Below, in pieces: positions 31,200 through 43,598 of a stretch of DNA of 64,000 nucleotides. A model generated the notes under the pieces. That model saw only the letters and a program-made list of their open reading frames with translations, did no database searches and was not told where the DNA came from. Each line of letters begins with the position of its first letter. Within the stretch, counting starts at the first letter, position 1. Made by a program: the position numbers and the translations under genes. Source of the stretch: Anthostomella pinea (lineage: Eukaryota; Ascomycota; Sordariomycetes; Xylariales; Xylariaceae); assembly GCA_963556695.1 (NCBI GenBank), contig CAUWAG010000012.1:310001-374000 (forward strand). Reading direction: 5' to 3'.

Positions 31200-34100
31200 C
31201 TACTGTACCACCTGCGAGAGTATAAAGTCTTAGCATCAGACCCCCTAACCGCGCAAAATCACTTCGAGTCGACTCAACTCACCTTTTCTCTCATGGTCCC
31301 CATCCATTGACCAAAGCTCATTCCCTGGTCCGCACGGTCCTCCACCAGCAACGTCTGCGCCCACAGCTTCAAGCTCGGCTCACCGTCCTCCCGCACCACG
31401 TACAGGTGAGGTACAATAATGCTGCCAACACCACGTGAGAGGTGATCTCTGCTCTTCTGAACCACCGCTCGTACCCGCTCGTTGAAGTCGTTGTCCAGCT
31501 CTGGAATACTGCCCTTGCCCACCCGCAGTTGCGTGCGATCTGCCACGCCAAACACATCCGTGAGCAGTTGGGGAATCGCGTCTCGGCCGATCCACAGGAA
31601 CTGTGTCTGGCCGTCATCGATCAAGTACAGACCGTACGAGACAAATCGTTCTGAAGACAGGTTCAATGGCGGCGGTAGCACAATCTGACTTGTCTCTGGG
31701 TCGGGAACTCCAGCGTTGTCAGGCATGTCGTGCAGTGAGTACAGTCGGGGATAGATGTACTGCATTAAGAGTGGAAGAGGTAATGTGGAAAGCTGGCACA
31801 GAGCCGCTGACCTCAGATCCGAGGGGATCTGTGCTGACCTCCGGAGACCCACGTTCTTGATCAAACCCAGGAAAAGCACAGGGAGGCCACGCAGGTTGGC
31901 GGGGAACTGGAGACCCCCGCCACCCATGCTTCCACCACCAAGCTCCTTCTTGAAAGTTTGGAGGAGCTCGGTAAGCTTGCTCTGAAGGGCGTCACGGGCG
32001 GCATCTAGACCGCTACCCAGAGCTCTCTCGACCGCCTTGTGGCTGAAGTACGTCGTGACAGCACACTGGTCTGCTGAGGCATACACATCCGCAAGGTTTG
32101 TCGTCGTCGGCAGGGCCAGAGTCATGACCCGAATACGCCGCTCGCCGTTGCACGTTGTGTACAAAACGCCAGCCTGAAGACAGACAAAGTTCTTCTGCAA
32201 GCTCTCGTCGATGGCCACCTCGACAACATAGCATTGATCGCGGGGAAAAGCTGGGAAAGCACAAAGATCTGAAGACCTGTTAAAGAAATTGCCGTAGAAC
32301 GTGCTCATCCGCAGACCAGTGGTAGCACGGACCCGGAGAACAGCTTCCAGACCGATCTCGGAAGACAAGAAATCGCTGAATTCCGAAGCAAACTTCATGG
32401 CGTCCTCAGCCCGGCCAGCGTTCCAACCAGGATAGAACCAAGTCTGACCACCCGTGTACCGAGGCAAGTTGCTAAGAGAAGCCACATCCTGGTATTGCGA
32501 GGAGAAGAGGAACATATCGATCGAGACCTGGTTTTTTGAGCATTCCACGGCGAATGATTTGTAGAAACTGTTGGCGGTTTGGAGGAGACCGCTTTCCTTG
32601 GATGTGCCCAACAATTTCTTGTCTTCTCGCATCTCTAGCTTTCCAGTGCCCATGTTCGGCAGCGAGGCGCTGAGAACCACGATCTTTCCACCAAGGGGTG
32701 AGATGAGTTTGTGGCCAGCTCTCAGAGCTGACCCCATGCATGAGCCGTTGTTCTGGTTGTTCTGGAACATCTCGGGAAGCTTGACCAGGAAGTTCTCGAT
32801 GCTACCGCGACAATCCGCCAAAGGAACCAGTAGCTCTTGGGGCACAGGCAAGAACGGCTCCTCGAGGTCGCTCACGACCAACATGTTCGTCTCTCCATTC
32901 TCTTCGTCGTCCTTGGGGATGGCAAAGTAGTGCAAGCTGGAGTCGACGGCGATGAATCCTATGCGAGTTCGTCGATCGGCATTCGGTATGCGGTTAAGAC
33001 TGTCCAAAATGGTTCGTGCGCTCGTAGCGAGCAGACCCGTCGACACAGCAGCGTAGCTCACATCGAACAGGAAGAGATAGACAAGCGGCTGCGGAGGGCG
33101 GACCATATATTCCTGCGGAGCAACGAATTCGACGACAGAGTGGTTCAGTTCATATCTGTCCCATCGGTTGACGCTCTTCTGGGCGGCGGCATCCCAGTCA
33201 AAGGCTTGCGGCACATCGTTTGTCAGGTTGCACATGTTGCACCTCCACCTATGGCCTTGGTCGAGAAAAACGACATAGGGGTTGATGTAGGTTCTACATC
33301 TCCGGCATCTGGCAATGACCTGATCCTGAACGACCGGCACGTTGTCGTCGATATCGTGCAGAGCAGCATACGGCTGGATGACAAGGGCGAAGGGTAGCTT
33401 GGACTTCTTCAACAAGGAATGGGTGGTAGGAACTGCGTTTAAAGTGGATCGGATATACTTGGGCGGGCAGTTGGCGTCAGGGGACTGGGTGACACTGGCC
33501 TATCTCGCGTGTCAGCGTACAGAGTAGCAACGCATAGCAATCGCCGTAGGACTTACATTAGGTGGTAGTACGCAGGGCGGAGGCGGCAGGTCAAGTTCGG
33601 AGACGTTGAACGGCTGGTTTAGGAGGTCGGTCGGGTAGAGCTGGTTTAGGGCGAGGCGGGCTTGCTGCTGACCGGGTTGCTGAACACCGGGTTGTGCCGG
33701 GGCTGCGCCAGGACCTCCCATACTCAATCCAGCCATGTTCTGCGTTATGCCGCCCATGCCCATAGCCGGAGGCTGCTGCCCAGGTCCAGGCTGATAGTAA
33801 GCGTCAGGAGATTGGTAGCCACCTACTCCTGGTTGAGCAGGAGTGCCCGGCTGCTGAGCATCGTACGGCGCCGGAGCAGGAGAGCCGTAGGCTGCCGGCT
33901 GTTGGAATCCTTGTCCCGGATAGCCTCCGTATCCTTGAGCAGGCTGAGCTGCACCGGCAGTAACTCCTCCGGCGGGAAAGGGGGGCATGTTCGAACCCGC
34001 AGGACTAACATTTGCGCCGCTTCCAATATCGAAGGCCTGGGCGGCATAACCCCTCTTCTTCTTTTTGCCAGCATCGGTGCCGGGATATGCAGCTGCTTGG

Positions 34101-34219
34101 GGCGAGGGTTCCGCCTGGGGCTCGAAGCCAGCAGCAGGTTGATCAGAGTATGGCGCCTCCTGTCCGTACTGTTGTGGCGGGTACTGGCCGTGGCCGTAGC
34201 CGTCGTTGGGAGCAGCCAT
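31200..34219 (-). CDS. SEC24: COPII coat protein Sec24
   Basis: Exons 34219-33557, 33499-31283 and 31211-31200 (introns 57 and 71 bp) give 963 residues. An N-terminal Pro/Gln/Gly-rich region of about 200 residues is followed by the zinc finger (Cys286, Cys289, Cys308, Cys311), the trunk ([20 protein letters not shown] start), beta-sandwich, helical and C-terminal gelsolin-like parts ([15 protein letters not shown]). Sec24 is the cargo-selecting subunit of the inner COPII coat; it binds Sec23 and ER export signals at ER exit sites. The terminal exon codes for only three residues (Val-Val-Gln) and a stop. Without it the frame ends after Val-Ser in the intron, so the micro-exon is inferred from the good GTGAGT donor, CGCAG acceptor and the usual end of fungal Sec24. 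Confidence 0.96.
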
Positions 34220-35198
34220 ACTGGGTCGATTGGTTACAGAGGGAGGTTCGTGCCGTGGTAGTCGACTTGTCTCGGCGGCTTGCTGCGGAATTTAAGTGCA
34301 GCTGGGTGTCGTTGGTTGTGGCCACGACTAATAACAACGTGACAATGAGGATGGTTACGGACGAGGCCACGTTTATGGGGACAGGTAAGCGGTGACAGCC
34401 AAAGCTAACCAATGCCACAGGTCGCTAAAAGGTAAACGAGAGGACAGGCAGGCGTTTCTTCATACAGTCGTCATTTTGAGGGGAGGCTGGTTCAATATGC
34501 TCTTGATGTTTTGTCGTTCGAGGACAACTTGCCAAATGACGACGCTGCAAGGTGGTGGTGAATCGGACATCCAAATGTTGGCTCTGACGGGTCGCATTGG
34601 CATTTGGCCTTTGGCCTTTGATTCCCAGGGCTGATCAGTGAGTGGGCTGCGAGGTGCGAAGGTGGTCAAAGCTCCCACACTACAGACCCGACATGGCAGA
34701 GGAGCTGAGGAGCTATGATGAAGTCATGTGACCACGCTATCCCGTAATTCTTCGCCTGCTCTGCCCCTCTATGCAGCTGGCGACGCTCCCCCTTTCGATG
34801 CATGTACATAACTTATGCACCTAGCAGCCGCGGGGGATCCTCCCAGTTCCTTCAATTTAGCAGGCTCACAAGACCCCCTGACCCCTAAAGTAATGGCCCT
34901 CGTCGTTGGGAGAGTCGCTTCAACTCTGACTATCTACCTGAAGTAGGTACGTGGATACCTACATTCGCAGGTTTGAATAATCTTTCCAAGCGAGGGAGAA
35001 TTGCATTGTTCTGTGTGTTGGGTGTGTGTCTGAAGGAGTCGACAAAGAAAGTTCGATGCGCGCTCCCTTAGAAGTTAGAACACTCTCTGCCCCTGCAACA
35101 CGGCGCAGGAAGAGGTAACCAACATTGACCCCTCGACATTGCGAAACCCAATCCAACCTTCACCCTTTCAAGTACCAGAATCGCACCACATCGCAACC
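34220..35198. promoter_or_regulatory. Divergent intergenic region, SEC24 and small membrane protein
   Basis: This 979 bp region separates two divergently transcribed genes and must contain both promoters. I see no canonical TATA box that I would place with confidence, and no gene. Confidence 0.55.
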
Positions 35199-35612
35199 AT
35201 GGTCTGGGGAGGCAAGACACCCAAAGTCGAGGCAAAGCCCTCCACTCTCAGGTACGCACCGCACTGCACTCCAGGCCTCTCTCTGTCGCAAGCAAGAGCC
35301 CGGAGGACCAGACGCAACGCAACTAACGCGCGGTCACCCCTACGCAGCCAAGTACTCCCCCTCCTGATCCTCCTCGTCTTCCTCGCCGGCGCCGCCGTCG
35401 TCGGCTACCATATCTACGTCAGCGCGACCAAGATCCGACAGAACGCCTCGCAGAGCATGGCCAAGAAGAACGTCGTCTTCACCAAGGACGGCATGCGCGT
35501 CGGCGTCAAGCACGTCGAGAACGAGCGCTACGTCGACGCCACCCAGAGTTGGTTCGTCAAGGCCTGGAATATGAGCAGCAGCGGCAAGGCGGACGCTGCC
35601 AAGAAGAAATAA
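35199..35612 (+). CDS. Small single-pass membrane protein, conserved fungal type
   Basis: Exons 35199-35251 and 35348-35612 give 105 residues. The N-terminus (MVWGGKTPKVEAKPSTL) is short and basic. A strong transmembrane helix follows at about 20-42 (VLPLLILLVFLAGAAVVGYHIYV), then a soluble part with NVVFTKDGMRVGVKHVENE and VDATQSWFVKAWN, ending in a Lys-rich tail (DAAKKK). The tail resembles a dilysine-type ER retrieval signal, but the exact KKxx position is KKK at the end, so this is only suggestive. I recall similar short proteins in many Pezizomycotina without assigned function. The 96 bp intron is a multiple of three and contains no in-frame stop, so retention would insert 32 residues before the membrane helix. 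Confidence 0.8.
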   Translation: MVWGGKTPKVEAKPSTLRYAPHCTPGLSLSQARARRTRRNATNARSPLRSQVLPLLILLVFLAGAAVVGYHIYVSATKIRQNASQSMAKKNVVFTKDGMRVGVKHVENERYVDATQSWFVKAWNMSSSGKADAAKKK

Positions 35613-36923
35613 GGGGGCCTGTTTGATGTGTGGGAGGGAGGGTAGGGTAGGACTGGGCTGGGATAGGGTTGCGCAGGCTTGCGGCGCATCGTTTACAGGC
35701 ACTATACTTGGACATTGCTTTGGGTCGGGACAGATGTCCTACATCATACCGGGGGCAAGACGATGCGACCTGGTCAACTACAGACTCCCTGTTAATTAGC
35801 GCAGGCGTTATACGAATTGAGGCATATGACGATACCGAGCACTGAACGGGACGGGATGGCGGTGGCCTTGGAAGGTTATGTGGCTGGCTACCTCTGGCCG
35901 CTGCTGCACGATTCCCAATGAATGACTATTCATACTGCAGCGCTGAGACGTTTTCTACATCTTGGCTTCCGAGTTTATCTATCCCCTTGAGATCGTGATA
36001 TGACCAAGGTCTGAGCTTCGTCTCCACGTCTCCGCGATGCCAATTTCCTCACCCCTTTGCGACCTTAGGTCGTGTATCTTACTTACCATTAATGTATGTC
36101 TCTATACATTACGGCTGTATGTCTACGCCGAGATTGAGTAACGGTAAGAAGCTCGGCGCCTGATCTGATTCGCTCTGGAAAAAAAGATCATACCTTGGTC
36201 ACATCACGATCTCAAGGGGATACGATGTCTCCTCTATCTCTGCTTAGGCGTCAGGTTGACGTGACATGACCAAGATGAGTTCTGATGTGCCACGTCTAGC
36301 ATCAATGAAGCTGATTCCGTACTGTGATGGAGATCAAACCCGGCCTTCAGAACATTGGTTCTTGAACCACGTCGCCTTATAAGTGCCTTTCTCGAACAGA
36401 CCTGGAACCTGAAGGCAAGCTACGCTGTCAATATACTGGATCTTAAGCATCCAGAAGTCCCGAGCAGACCATCACAGGAGTAGAAAGTTTCCAAAGGGTA
36501 TGTAATTGAACAAGATGTAACTCAATGGTATCCCTAAAGCTAGATAAAACCAGCATATGCATGCATGCACCCGTCCGCCTCGAATCGAACCCTAAATCCT
36601 TCGAGACACACATGTCTTGTTTCGTACGAGGACATCTGTCATACTTTGGCACGCCCATAATGGATACCCCGGCCGTCATGCTGTTTCCCGCAGCACAAGA
36701 GCCGACTGGGTATTGCGCTCTAGTAAAATCCCCGTCGCCAGCCAGTCCCATAACTCCGAGTCTCAGAGGTAGAACCAAACCTTTCAATACATCTCAACAC
36801 CGGTCTGATTCCGGCCACGTGAAAGAAATCTGGTTTGATCATGTCAAAGCTCTTCATTCCGATTGGCGTGGATCGAAACCCCTATTCAGGTCCCCCCTTC
36901 TGATGAACGAAGGCCGTGGCGTA
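35613..36923. other. Intergenic stretch
   Basis: This 1.3 kb lies between the convergent small membrane protein and transcription factor genes. No gene or notable repeat seen. Confidence 0.6.
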
Positions 36924-38978
36924 TCATACCGTGAGCCACTTCTGAGCAGCCCATTGCGAGTCCTTGTCACCGCTAGCAGCCTTAGCAAGGAGATCGGCCT
37001 TCTGCTTCTCGAAGTGCTCCTTCTGCATAGCCTCTCTCTGCTGCAGAGGATTCATCGCGTAGCCCGCTGTCGGCGGGGCGGATCTCGCCGTCGACAGTAG
37101 TTTTTCGAAGTTGTGCGCCGCGCCGTACGGCGAGGCCATGAGTCCGTCGCGGCGGATCAGCATCGACGGGATGCGGACTTGCAGCTGTGGAATAGTCAGG
37201 ATCTTGCCCTGGACTATAAGTAATTGGGGGATAGAGAGTGCATACCTGACTCAAGATATGTGCGTACTTGACGCCCATTGCATTCCCGATGTGCCTCAAT
37301 CTCCCTATCACCCAGGCGCGTTGTGCGTCGGTAGTATAATCTTGACCGTTGACACATGTCAAGGGCCAGGTGAGCAAGTAACCAGCCAGACCCTTTGTGG
37401 TGTCTTCTTCTCCGCATGCGAAGCCCCCGAGGTTGGCCCTCTGGATGATGTGCTTCTTGTTCAGGTGCCAGCCGAGGTGATACGGCACCGAAGCGAGGAT
37501 GTCCGTGATCGTGTCCACGCAGGTTCGCGCCGCCGTCGCATATTCGGGCGTCGTCCGGTAGTCGACCGGCGAGCAGACCCAAGCGGCACACCGCACAATC
37601 AAGGAGGCGAGGATTAGGCGAAGTGCCCTCGTCGAATTCCAAATGCTCGCGATCCAGAAGTCCTTGTACATGTCTACCCGGCCAGGAAAGACCTCGGCGT
37701 TCGAGTAGTCGCCATTCGGAACGTTGTCCTCCCACGCCACTGTCTGGAAATGCCAGTCCTCTGGGACATTCTTCATCCAGCTGACCACCTCCTGATCTAC
37801 CGTCTGTGCCTTTCGGATCATGTCGAGCATGATCTCGACATTGTCCGGTGTCCTCGTCATGAAGCCCATCAGCCTTGTGATTTCAGCACGCAACTCCCCC
37901 GTCTTGATCATGAGCCGCTGGGACTGTGCAGCTGTTCGGTCCTTGACAGCATCGGTAATCCACCATTCGGCTCCCATAATGGGAGCCTTTCCTGTCGTAA
38001 GACTGTGGATAGTCTATCCAGAGTCAGTCATGTACACACCAATAGGCGGGCCGAGCAACAAACCATCTGTGTCCGGACAGCGATGAACAGCTGTAAACCA
38101 GTCTTGGTCCTCAGTTGTTTTCTCCCTCGAGCCTTGACCAGCTGGATTGCACCTTCGGTATGCGAGCCCCAGTTCAACATACCAATCTGCTTGGCCGTGA
38201 TACTCTTTGCGTGAATTAGCATCGCTTCGTCCCGTAGAGCTAAGGGGCGTCAGGCGTACCTCAAACAATCCTAACATCAAGACCGCAGCTAGCGTAGAGT
38301 CGGACTTCTGTGCCTCGATGTCCCGGAGCGCCATGTTGGTTCCGCTGAGCGCACGGTTATATTCTTCCAATGCGTTATCCGCAAGTTTACTTCCTGGACC
38401 TGCCCGGTTGCCCATGAAAGCCATCGAGCACGCATTGAAAGCATGTTGTAGATGGCTCCGGGGACCATCTTGCTTCAAAAGGGGGATGACGAAGTCCAAG
38501 AACCCGGCCGTGGCTCCCTCTTGGGGTGGTATCAGAATGAAGTTGGAGACGAAGTGACAACTGGCGCGGTGTTCCACAGGCACGTTTAATGAGCGCGCTA
38601 CGGTCCGCTCTAGTGGTGACTTGATGCTGTCTTGGAAGACAGGAGACACGAGCTGGCCTGGAGAGTCGTCGACGGACGGATCTGGCCTCCCCGTCTTTTG
38701 TGCCAGCGCCTTTTGGTTTGCCCTCTGGGCTCTCCGCTCCGTGGCTTTGGTCTCGTTGCGAAAGACCAAATCAAACTCGTCCTTGTACCCAGGACACTGC
38801 CTCCGCGATTTGGCACATTGGTTGCAGGTAGGCTTCGTCTCATCACACTACACATGACGGAACCACCAGTCAGTTTCCAGTCACGACGGACAGATGACCA
38901 GCCTCGTTGGTGACCTACCTTGATTCTGCGCGTCCTGCACATCTGACACCCCCTAGAGGGTTTCCCACAGTAGACCAT
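36924..38978 (-). CDS. Zn2Cys6 transcription factor
   Basis: Five exons (38978-38919, 38847-38260, 38204-38064, 38013-37246, 37184-36924), all phase 0, give 605 residues. The N-terminal binuclear zinc cluster has Cys11, Cys14, Cys21, Cys28, Cys31 and Cys38 with spacing C-x2-C-x6-C-x6-C-x2-C-x6-C; the splice falls between Lys20 and Cys21. The middle holds the helical fungal-specific regulatory region (LQHAFNACSMAFMGNR, ALEEYNRALSGTN). The C-terminal half follows the same fold, with conserved-looking stretches such as WNSTRALRLILASLIVRCA. Such proteins bind CGG-containing DNA in the nucleus and regulate metabolism or development. Neighbours give no clear target pathway; the GMC oxidoreductase is 6 kb away across SEC24. 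The third intron uses GTTTGT as donor and is supported by keeping the frame into TIHSLTTGKAPIMGAEWW. Confidence 0.92.
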
Positions 38979-41900
38979 CTTGTATTGTTCGGAACGACGA
39001 CTGAGAGGTTGACAGACTCCAGGCTACCTGAACAAATAGGTTCGAGAGCTATCGCTGGTCTGTCCGGATACCTCGGAAACATTCAAGAGGTAATATGAAG
39101 TCGAGTACAGACAATGGGGAAACAGACCGCCTCGTTCGTTGCGCAACAGCTGAAAACCCCAACGTCAAGGGCTCGTGACAACCCTGTCGAGGTCCCAGGC
39201 TGAGCACCGTACCAAGGCAACTGGATACTACGAGTAGGCTACAGGTGTACCAAGGCCGAAGGCGCATAGGCACAGTAGTGACTGCAGGCGATCTTGGTCA
39301 CCCTGGTAGAAGGGCGTATGTCGTGATTGGCGGTTTGCAAAGTGTGTCAGGTCTCCCCACCTCCGAATCGTCCAATGCTCTCAGATGTTCCTACTGTTAT
39401 TAGAGGTGGTGATCGCCGAGAGTTTCCAAGCATGAAGACAAGCAGGTATAGTACGTCGCACCAGGTCTTCCAAAGGGGATTGGGATATGCTGAGGAAAGG
39501 GGGGCACTCAGTTCCTGCCTTGGTCTTTTGCAAAGGTACAGTAGAGGCCGGTACGATGATTGGGCGCCCCGTGTGCAAGTAGGTATCACTGGAGGCCGGG
39601 CTTCCGCATCTCCTGGGAAGCTGTCTGAGGAGTGTTTGCTGGGGGTGGCTCGGCTAGACACAGAATCTGCGACCTCAGAGACGAGTGAGGTCCAGGGTCT
39701 GGTGATGCAGGGTATTCCTAGTCGATGACTTATTAAAAGTGAGGGGTGATGGGCGTGTGGGATGCAGGAGGAGGGCAGAACCGCTTGGCTCATGCTCGCA
39801 ATGGCTGTCAGACAGATGTGAAGCAGTCACGGTGACGGGCTGCCTTGTAATAAGTTGTCGTTGACGAGGGAGGAGAGTTGATATGTGACTAGTGACCAGT
39901 GACCAGTGACCCGCGAAGTGCCGACCATGCTGCCATATAATAGCGGCGCAGCAAGTATTCGCCGCGGTGGAGTGTAACGCTTTGACACATCCTAGTAGTT
40001 GCGACATGAGAGCGACGTCTAACTTGGACAGGCTCATGCCCCGTTCTGCCCGTCCGACTAGGGGGTCTGGACCGCTAGGAGTCTGGAGAATTCCGTCTTG
40101 TCGTGTCTTGAACACGCGGAGAACGTTCATCAAGCTAACTTCTTCTGGCTGTTGCGCTTGTCGGTGTCGGTCACTAATGCGGCCAGTGTTTAAGCACATA
40201 CGCGATGTGACACTGGACTACACCGATGGCCGCCTCTTGGCGACTGTATAGTAGCGAAGCAGAGCGGCTTCTTCCGTTGCGGGAATTGTAAAGTGGCATA
40301 CTAGAAACGGTTCAACTCGACTAACTATTATTAGTCTCCGGGACCCAGGACTTAGCGGCCGACAGATGAACCGGGAATAACTTATAACTTTATCACAGAT
40401 CGTGGGAGCCTGGAGGAACTGGAGGATAGTCGCAGCTGTCACTCCACAGTTCTGGCCCTGTAGTATGTACAGTGGTGAAACAGCTGGCTTCGGGAGACTA
40501 GAGTTGGCTTGTGCTGACACTGGAGCCCTCGTTCTGGTATGCGCCAGGTGGTTAGGTTACCAGGCCAAACCCTGATAGAATTCAACAGCCGCTCGAGTCG
40601 ACTCTCAACGGCCGCCACGTCGGTTATAGATCCCACTTGGATGGGAGATCTGACGTCCCTCGATGCGGCACGAAGATTAAATCTCCGCTCATCAGGAAGC
40701 AACATAAAGGGAAACATGGAAAAGGGTGCCAGGGGTCCCTGCTGCATGATTACAAGTTTACAACACCCACCTGTGACCTGACAGCCGAGTCAGTGAGCCC
40801 TGCTCTCTGACAGACTGACACAGGGGTCTGCTAGGATTTGCACCCTGGCCTGTCATTCCGGAACTGATGACTTGACCCGCGCCATCAGATCGTACCCATC
40901 GAACCCCCGATTTGGCAAGCCTTGAGAGCGAGATCTTGGAACATGTTACGATACCTGCCCATCGCTCGCTTATCGCTACTGTGAGCCAGGGCCCAGTAGA
41001 AGCAAATACCTGCCTCGACACTGGACAGTCGACACCCCAAAGCGGATGCGTTACCAGGATGGGAGGTGACGGGCCAGGGGTGAGACACCATTGATGACGG
41101 CGTCGAATACTAGAGGACGCTTCTGTGAGTGAGCCTGTCACCATTCCACAGTACGCTCAGCCCCTTCCGGAGAGATCAACAAGCCCCGAGCCATCACTCT
41201 TGATTCATGGACTTTCATTCAAGTCTAATAGAGAGACACCAGATACATCAAATTCTAGTCCCCGAGGGCTGCAACTTGACGTGTGCGCGAATCGTCGAGT
41301 TCATCTGGGCCTGACTGTCGTGTAGCTCCAGCTTCATCTCCCGCTCCCAGAGCGCGTCTGCCCACGTGTCACTTTCCCCTGTACGTGTTCATATCCATGG
41401 ATCCCATCAACCTTCCAGGGGGTCGTGTTTTCGCATTTCGATCGGAGATCTTCAAATGTAACCATTGCAGCAGGCACCCGGGAAACCTGCCGGACTGGGC
41501 CTGGCACGACTTCATACCAGCCAAGACACAATGAGCCATGTATCATTCTGTCATGACTTCCAAGAAGAACGTCAAGGCCTCGGTGTGGGCAACCAATCTG
41601 ATACACGCGTTTCCCTGTATGTCAGCTTGAAGCCACCATATCGACCATACATCGGAGCCCTAATTTGACAACGATCTCTCCTGCTGCAGGCAATCTACCG
41701 TGACATGCCGAGGCATGGAGGGCTAGATAATGAGCTCATATAGGTGCCAGATGGCTATGTGCAGGATGCCGTGTTACCGAGAACCTGAGAATCCCACCAC
41801 CACGACACCGGTCCTCTGGTACCACAGCCGCGGCCCCCAGAAGGATCTATCATTGTCTCCTGTCTCGAAGGTGGTGGTGTTCATGGCGACGAGTGCGACT

Positions 41901-43598
41901 CCCAAAGGAGGCGTTCCCGAGACGTTTCTTGGTGACGGTTACGCCACCGGGCTTGATGAGATAGGTACTGAGATAACCAGTCGGGGAAGCTTTGTCGCTT
42001 TAGACGTACTGACACCTTCGACTTGAAAGAGGCCGAGGCACGCGTCTTCGGGACTAGTCCAAACCTATATCAGCACGCCACCTATAGGTATATCAGCACG
42101 TCTATGCACGTTGCGGCACTCCTACAACTTCGGGGCGTTACCATGTCTTGATCGGTGTCATATCGTCTGATATGAACGCAAATTCCCGAGACATGGTACT
42201 CCCGGCGGACCTGGAAATTAAAGAACGAGAACTGTACTGCAGTGATGGTGACAAACTTACGGTGAGACGAACTACAGGTTTGAGTCAGTCCAACGCTGAA
42301 TGTACGACCAAGCGGCAGTGACAGCTTTCGTGGTACTATGTTCCTGTATTCGTGGAGGATCAATGTGCCCAACGAGATGCTGTTCGCCGCACTGCCACTC
42401 GAATGCCTCTCTGGGGGAGCACCAAGTTCACACGCAGGCCACATTGATCTTCCAAAACCCGGATATCTGTGAATAAGCCAGTATCACCGGTGTCACCGGT
42501 GGGTAGATTGTATTTATTGACACCGACCACTCCACCAAATGACAGATGTCCTCGAGGGACATGGTTCTCTTGGCCGTCTACATCTATAGCATAGGGGGGC
42601 CATGCGCTAGCCCACCTCGATCTGACCTTTACTTCACTTTGCAACCACTACAGTCTGGGTAAGTATCGCGCTTCTCACAGCTCATCTTTGGCTGCGAGGG
42701 AGGCAAGCCCGAGTCCTGACGGGCAGATGTTGGTACCCATCCGTTGGTTACCTGCTCAACTCACGCCGTAAGCCTGGAGCCACGGAATACTCGCCCGCCT
42801 CTGCCGAGCTCATGTCTATTCAGTCCAAAAACAGGAACACTGCGTAAAGGTGCTTAGCTGCTCCCATGACGCCCTAACACCAGGTACCATTACCAGTCTG
42901 GTTCAAACCCACCCCTCTAGCCATCAGAACCACATGCCACCCCTTGAGCAGTCAAGCTACCCCATTGATGGGAGAGACACAGTACCGTACAACACAGTAC
43001 TTGAGCAGCTGTACCATTGCAGTCTGGAAGCAGCCACTGTTGGACAGCATGTGCACAACAGAACGGCGTTGTAGCCACAGAAAACCCGCGAAATTGTAGA
43101 AGCAGAAGTGTATAACGCCTACTGTATGTAGCTAAACGTGCCGCTGTGAGATCAGAGCAATGTGGTCGAAGTACAAGATCAGGGGTAGCTGCGGCATGGT
43201 CCCCGAAGCCGTACACCTTTGGCTCTTTGCTTCGTCGAGGGAATCAACAGCGGGCATCCCTCTGACATACTCAATACTTCATTGTCGGTGTCAATTCAGC
43301 TCGACTTGAGCGGGCAGGAATACTTTCACCTCGCTCAGATGATGTCTCGTTCCCTTCATTTTACGTATCGATTCGTTCTACTGAATCCTTGCAAGGACTT
43401 TCACATATGTTGATACAAATGAAAGTTCCAGTTGAACCGAAACGCAACTGGTCCACTCTAGAAACATTGGATTACCCTACCAAATAACGCCACGCTCATG
43501 CAATGCCCGCCAACGTTCACTTCATCTCCGCCCTCTCGAACGCGATGAGATCAAGCTGCCATGCTATGTCCAAAATATCTCCATCCATGCAATCCATC
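38979..43598. other. Long gene-free stretch
   Basis: No gene recognisable in 4.6 kb upstream of the transcription factor and downstream of POM152. Open frames are at most 174 codons, overlap one another and have no domain. Small repeats occur: GTGACCA-type copies at 39885-39911, a repeated TATATCAGCACG near 42067 and 42090, and CACCGGTGT copies near 42483-42500. Confidence 0.5.
39885..39911. repeat. 7-8 bp tandem repeat (AGTGACC)n
   Basis: Close copies of GTGACTA/GTGACCA run head to tail in intergenic DNA. Confidence 0.8.

Noticed and set aside
32837..33397. 186-codon plus-strand open frame
   Set aside because: Antisense to the conserved SEC24 trunk.
28429..39000. Biosynthetic cluster of GMC oxidoreductase and Zn2Cys6 factor
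   Set aside because: They are separated by SEC24 and a small housekeeping-like gene, and no core synthase is present.
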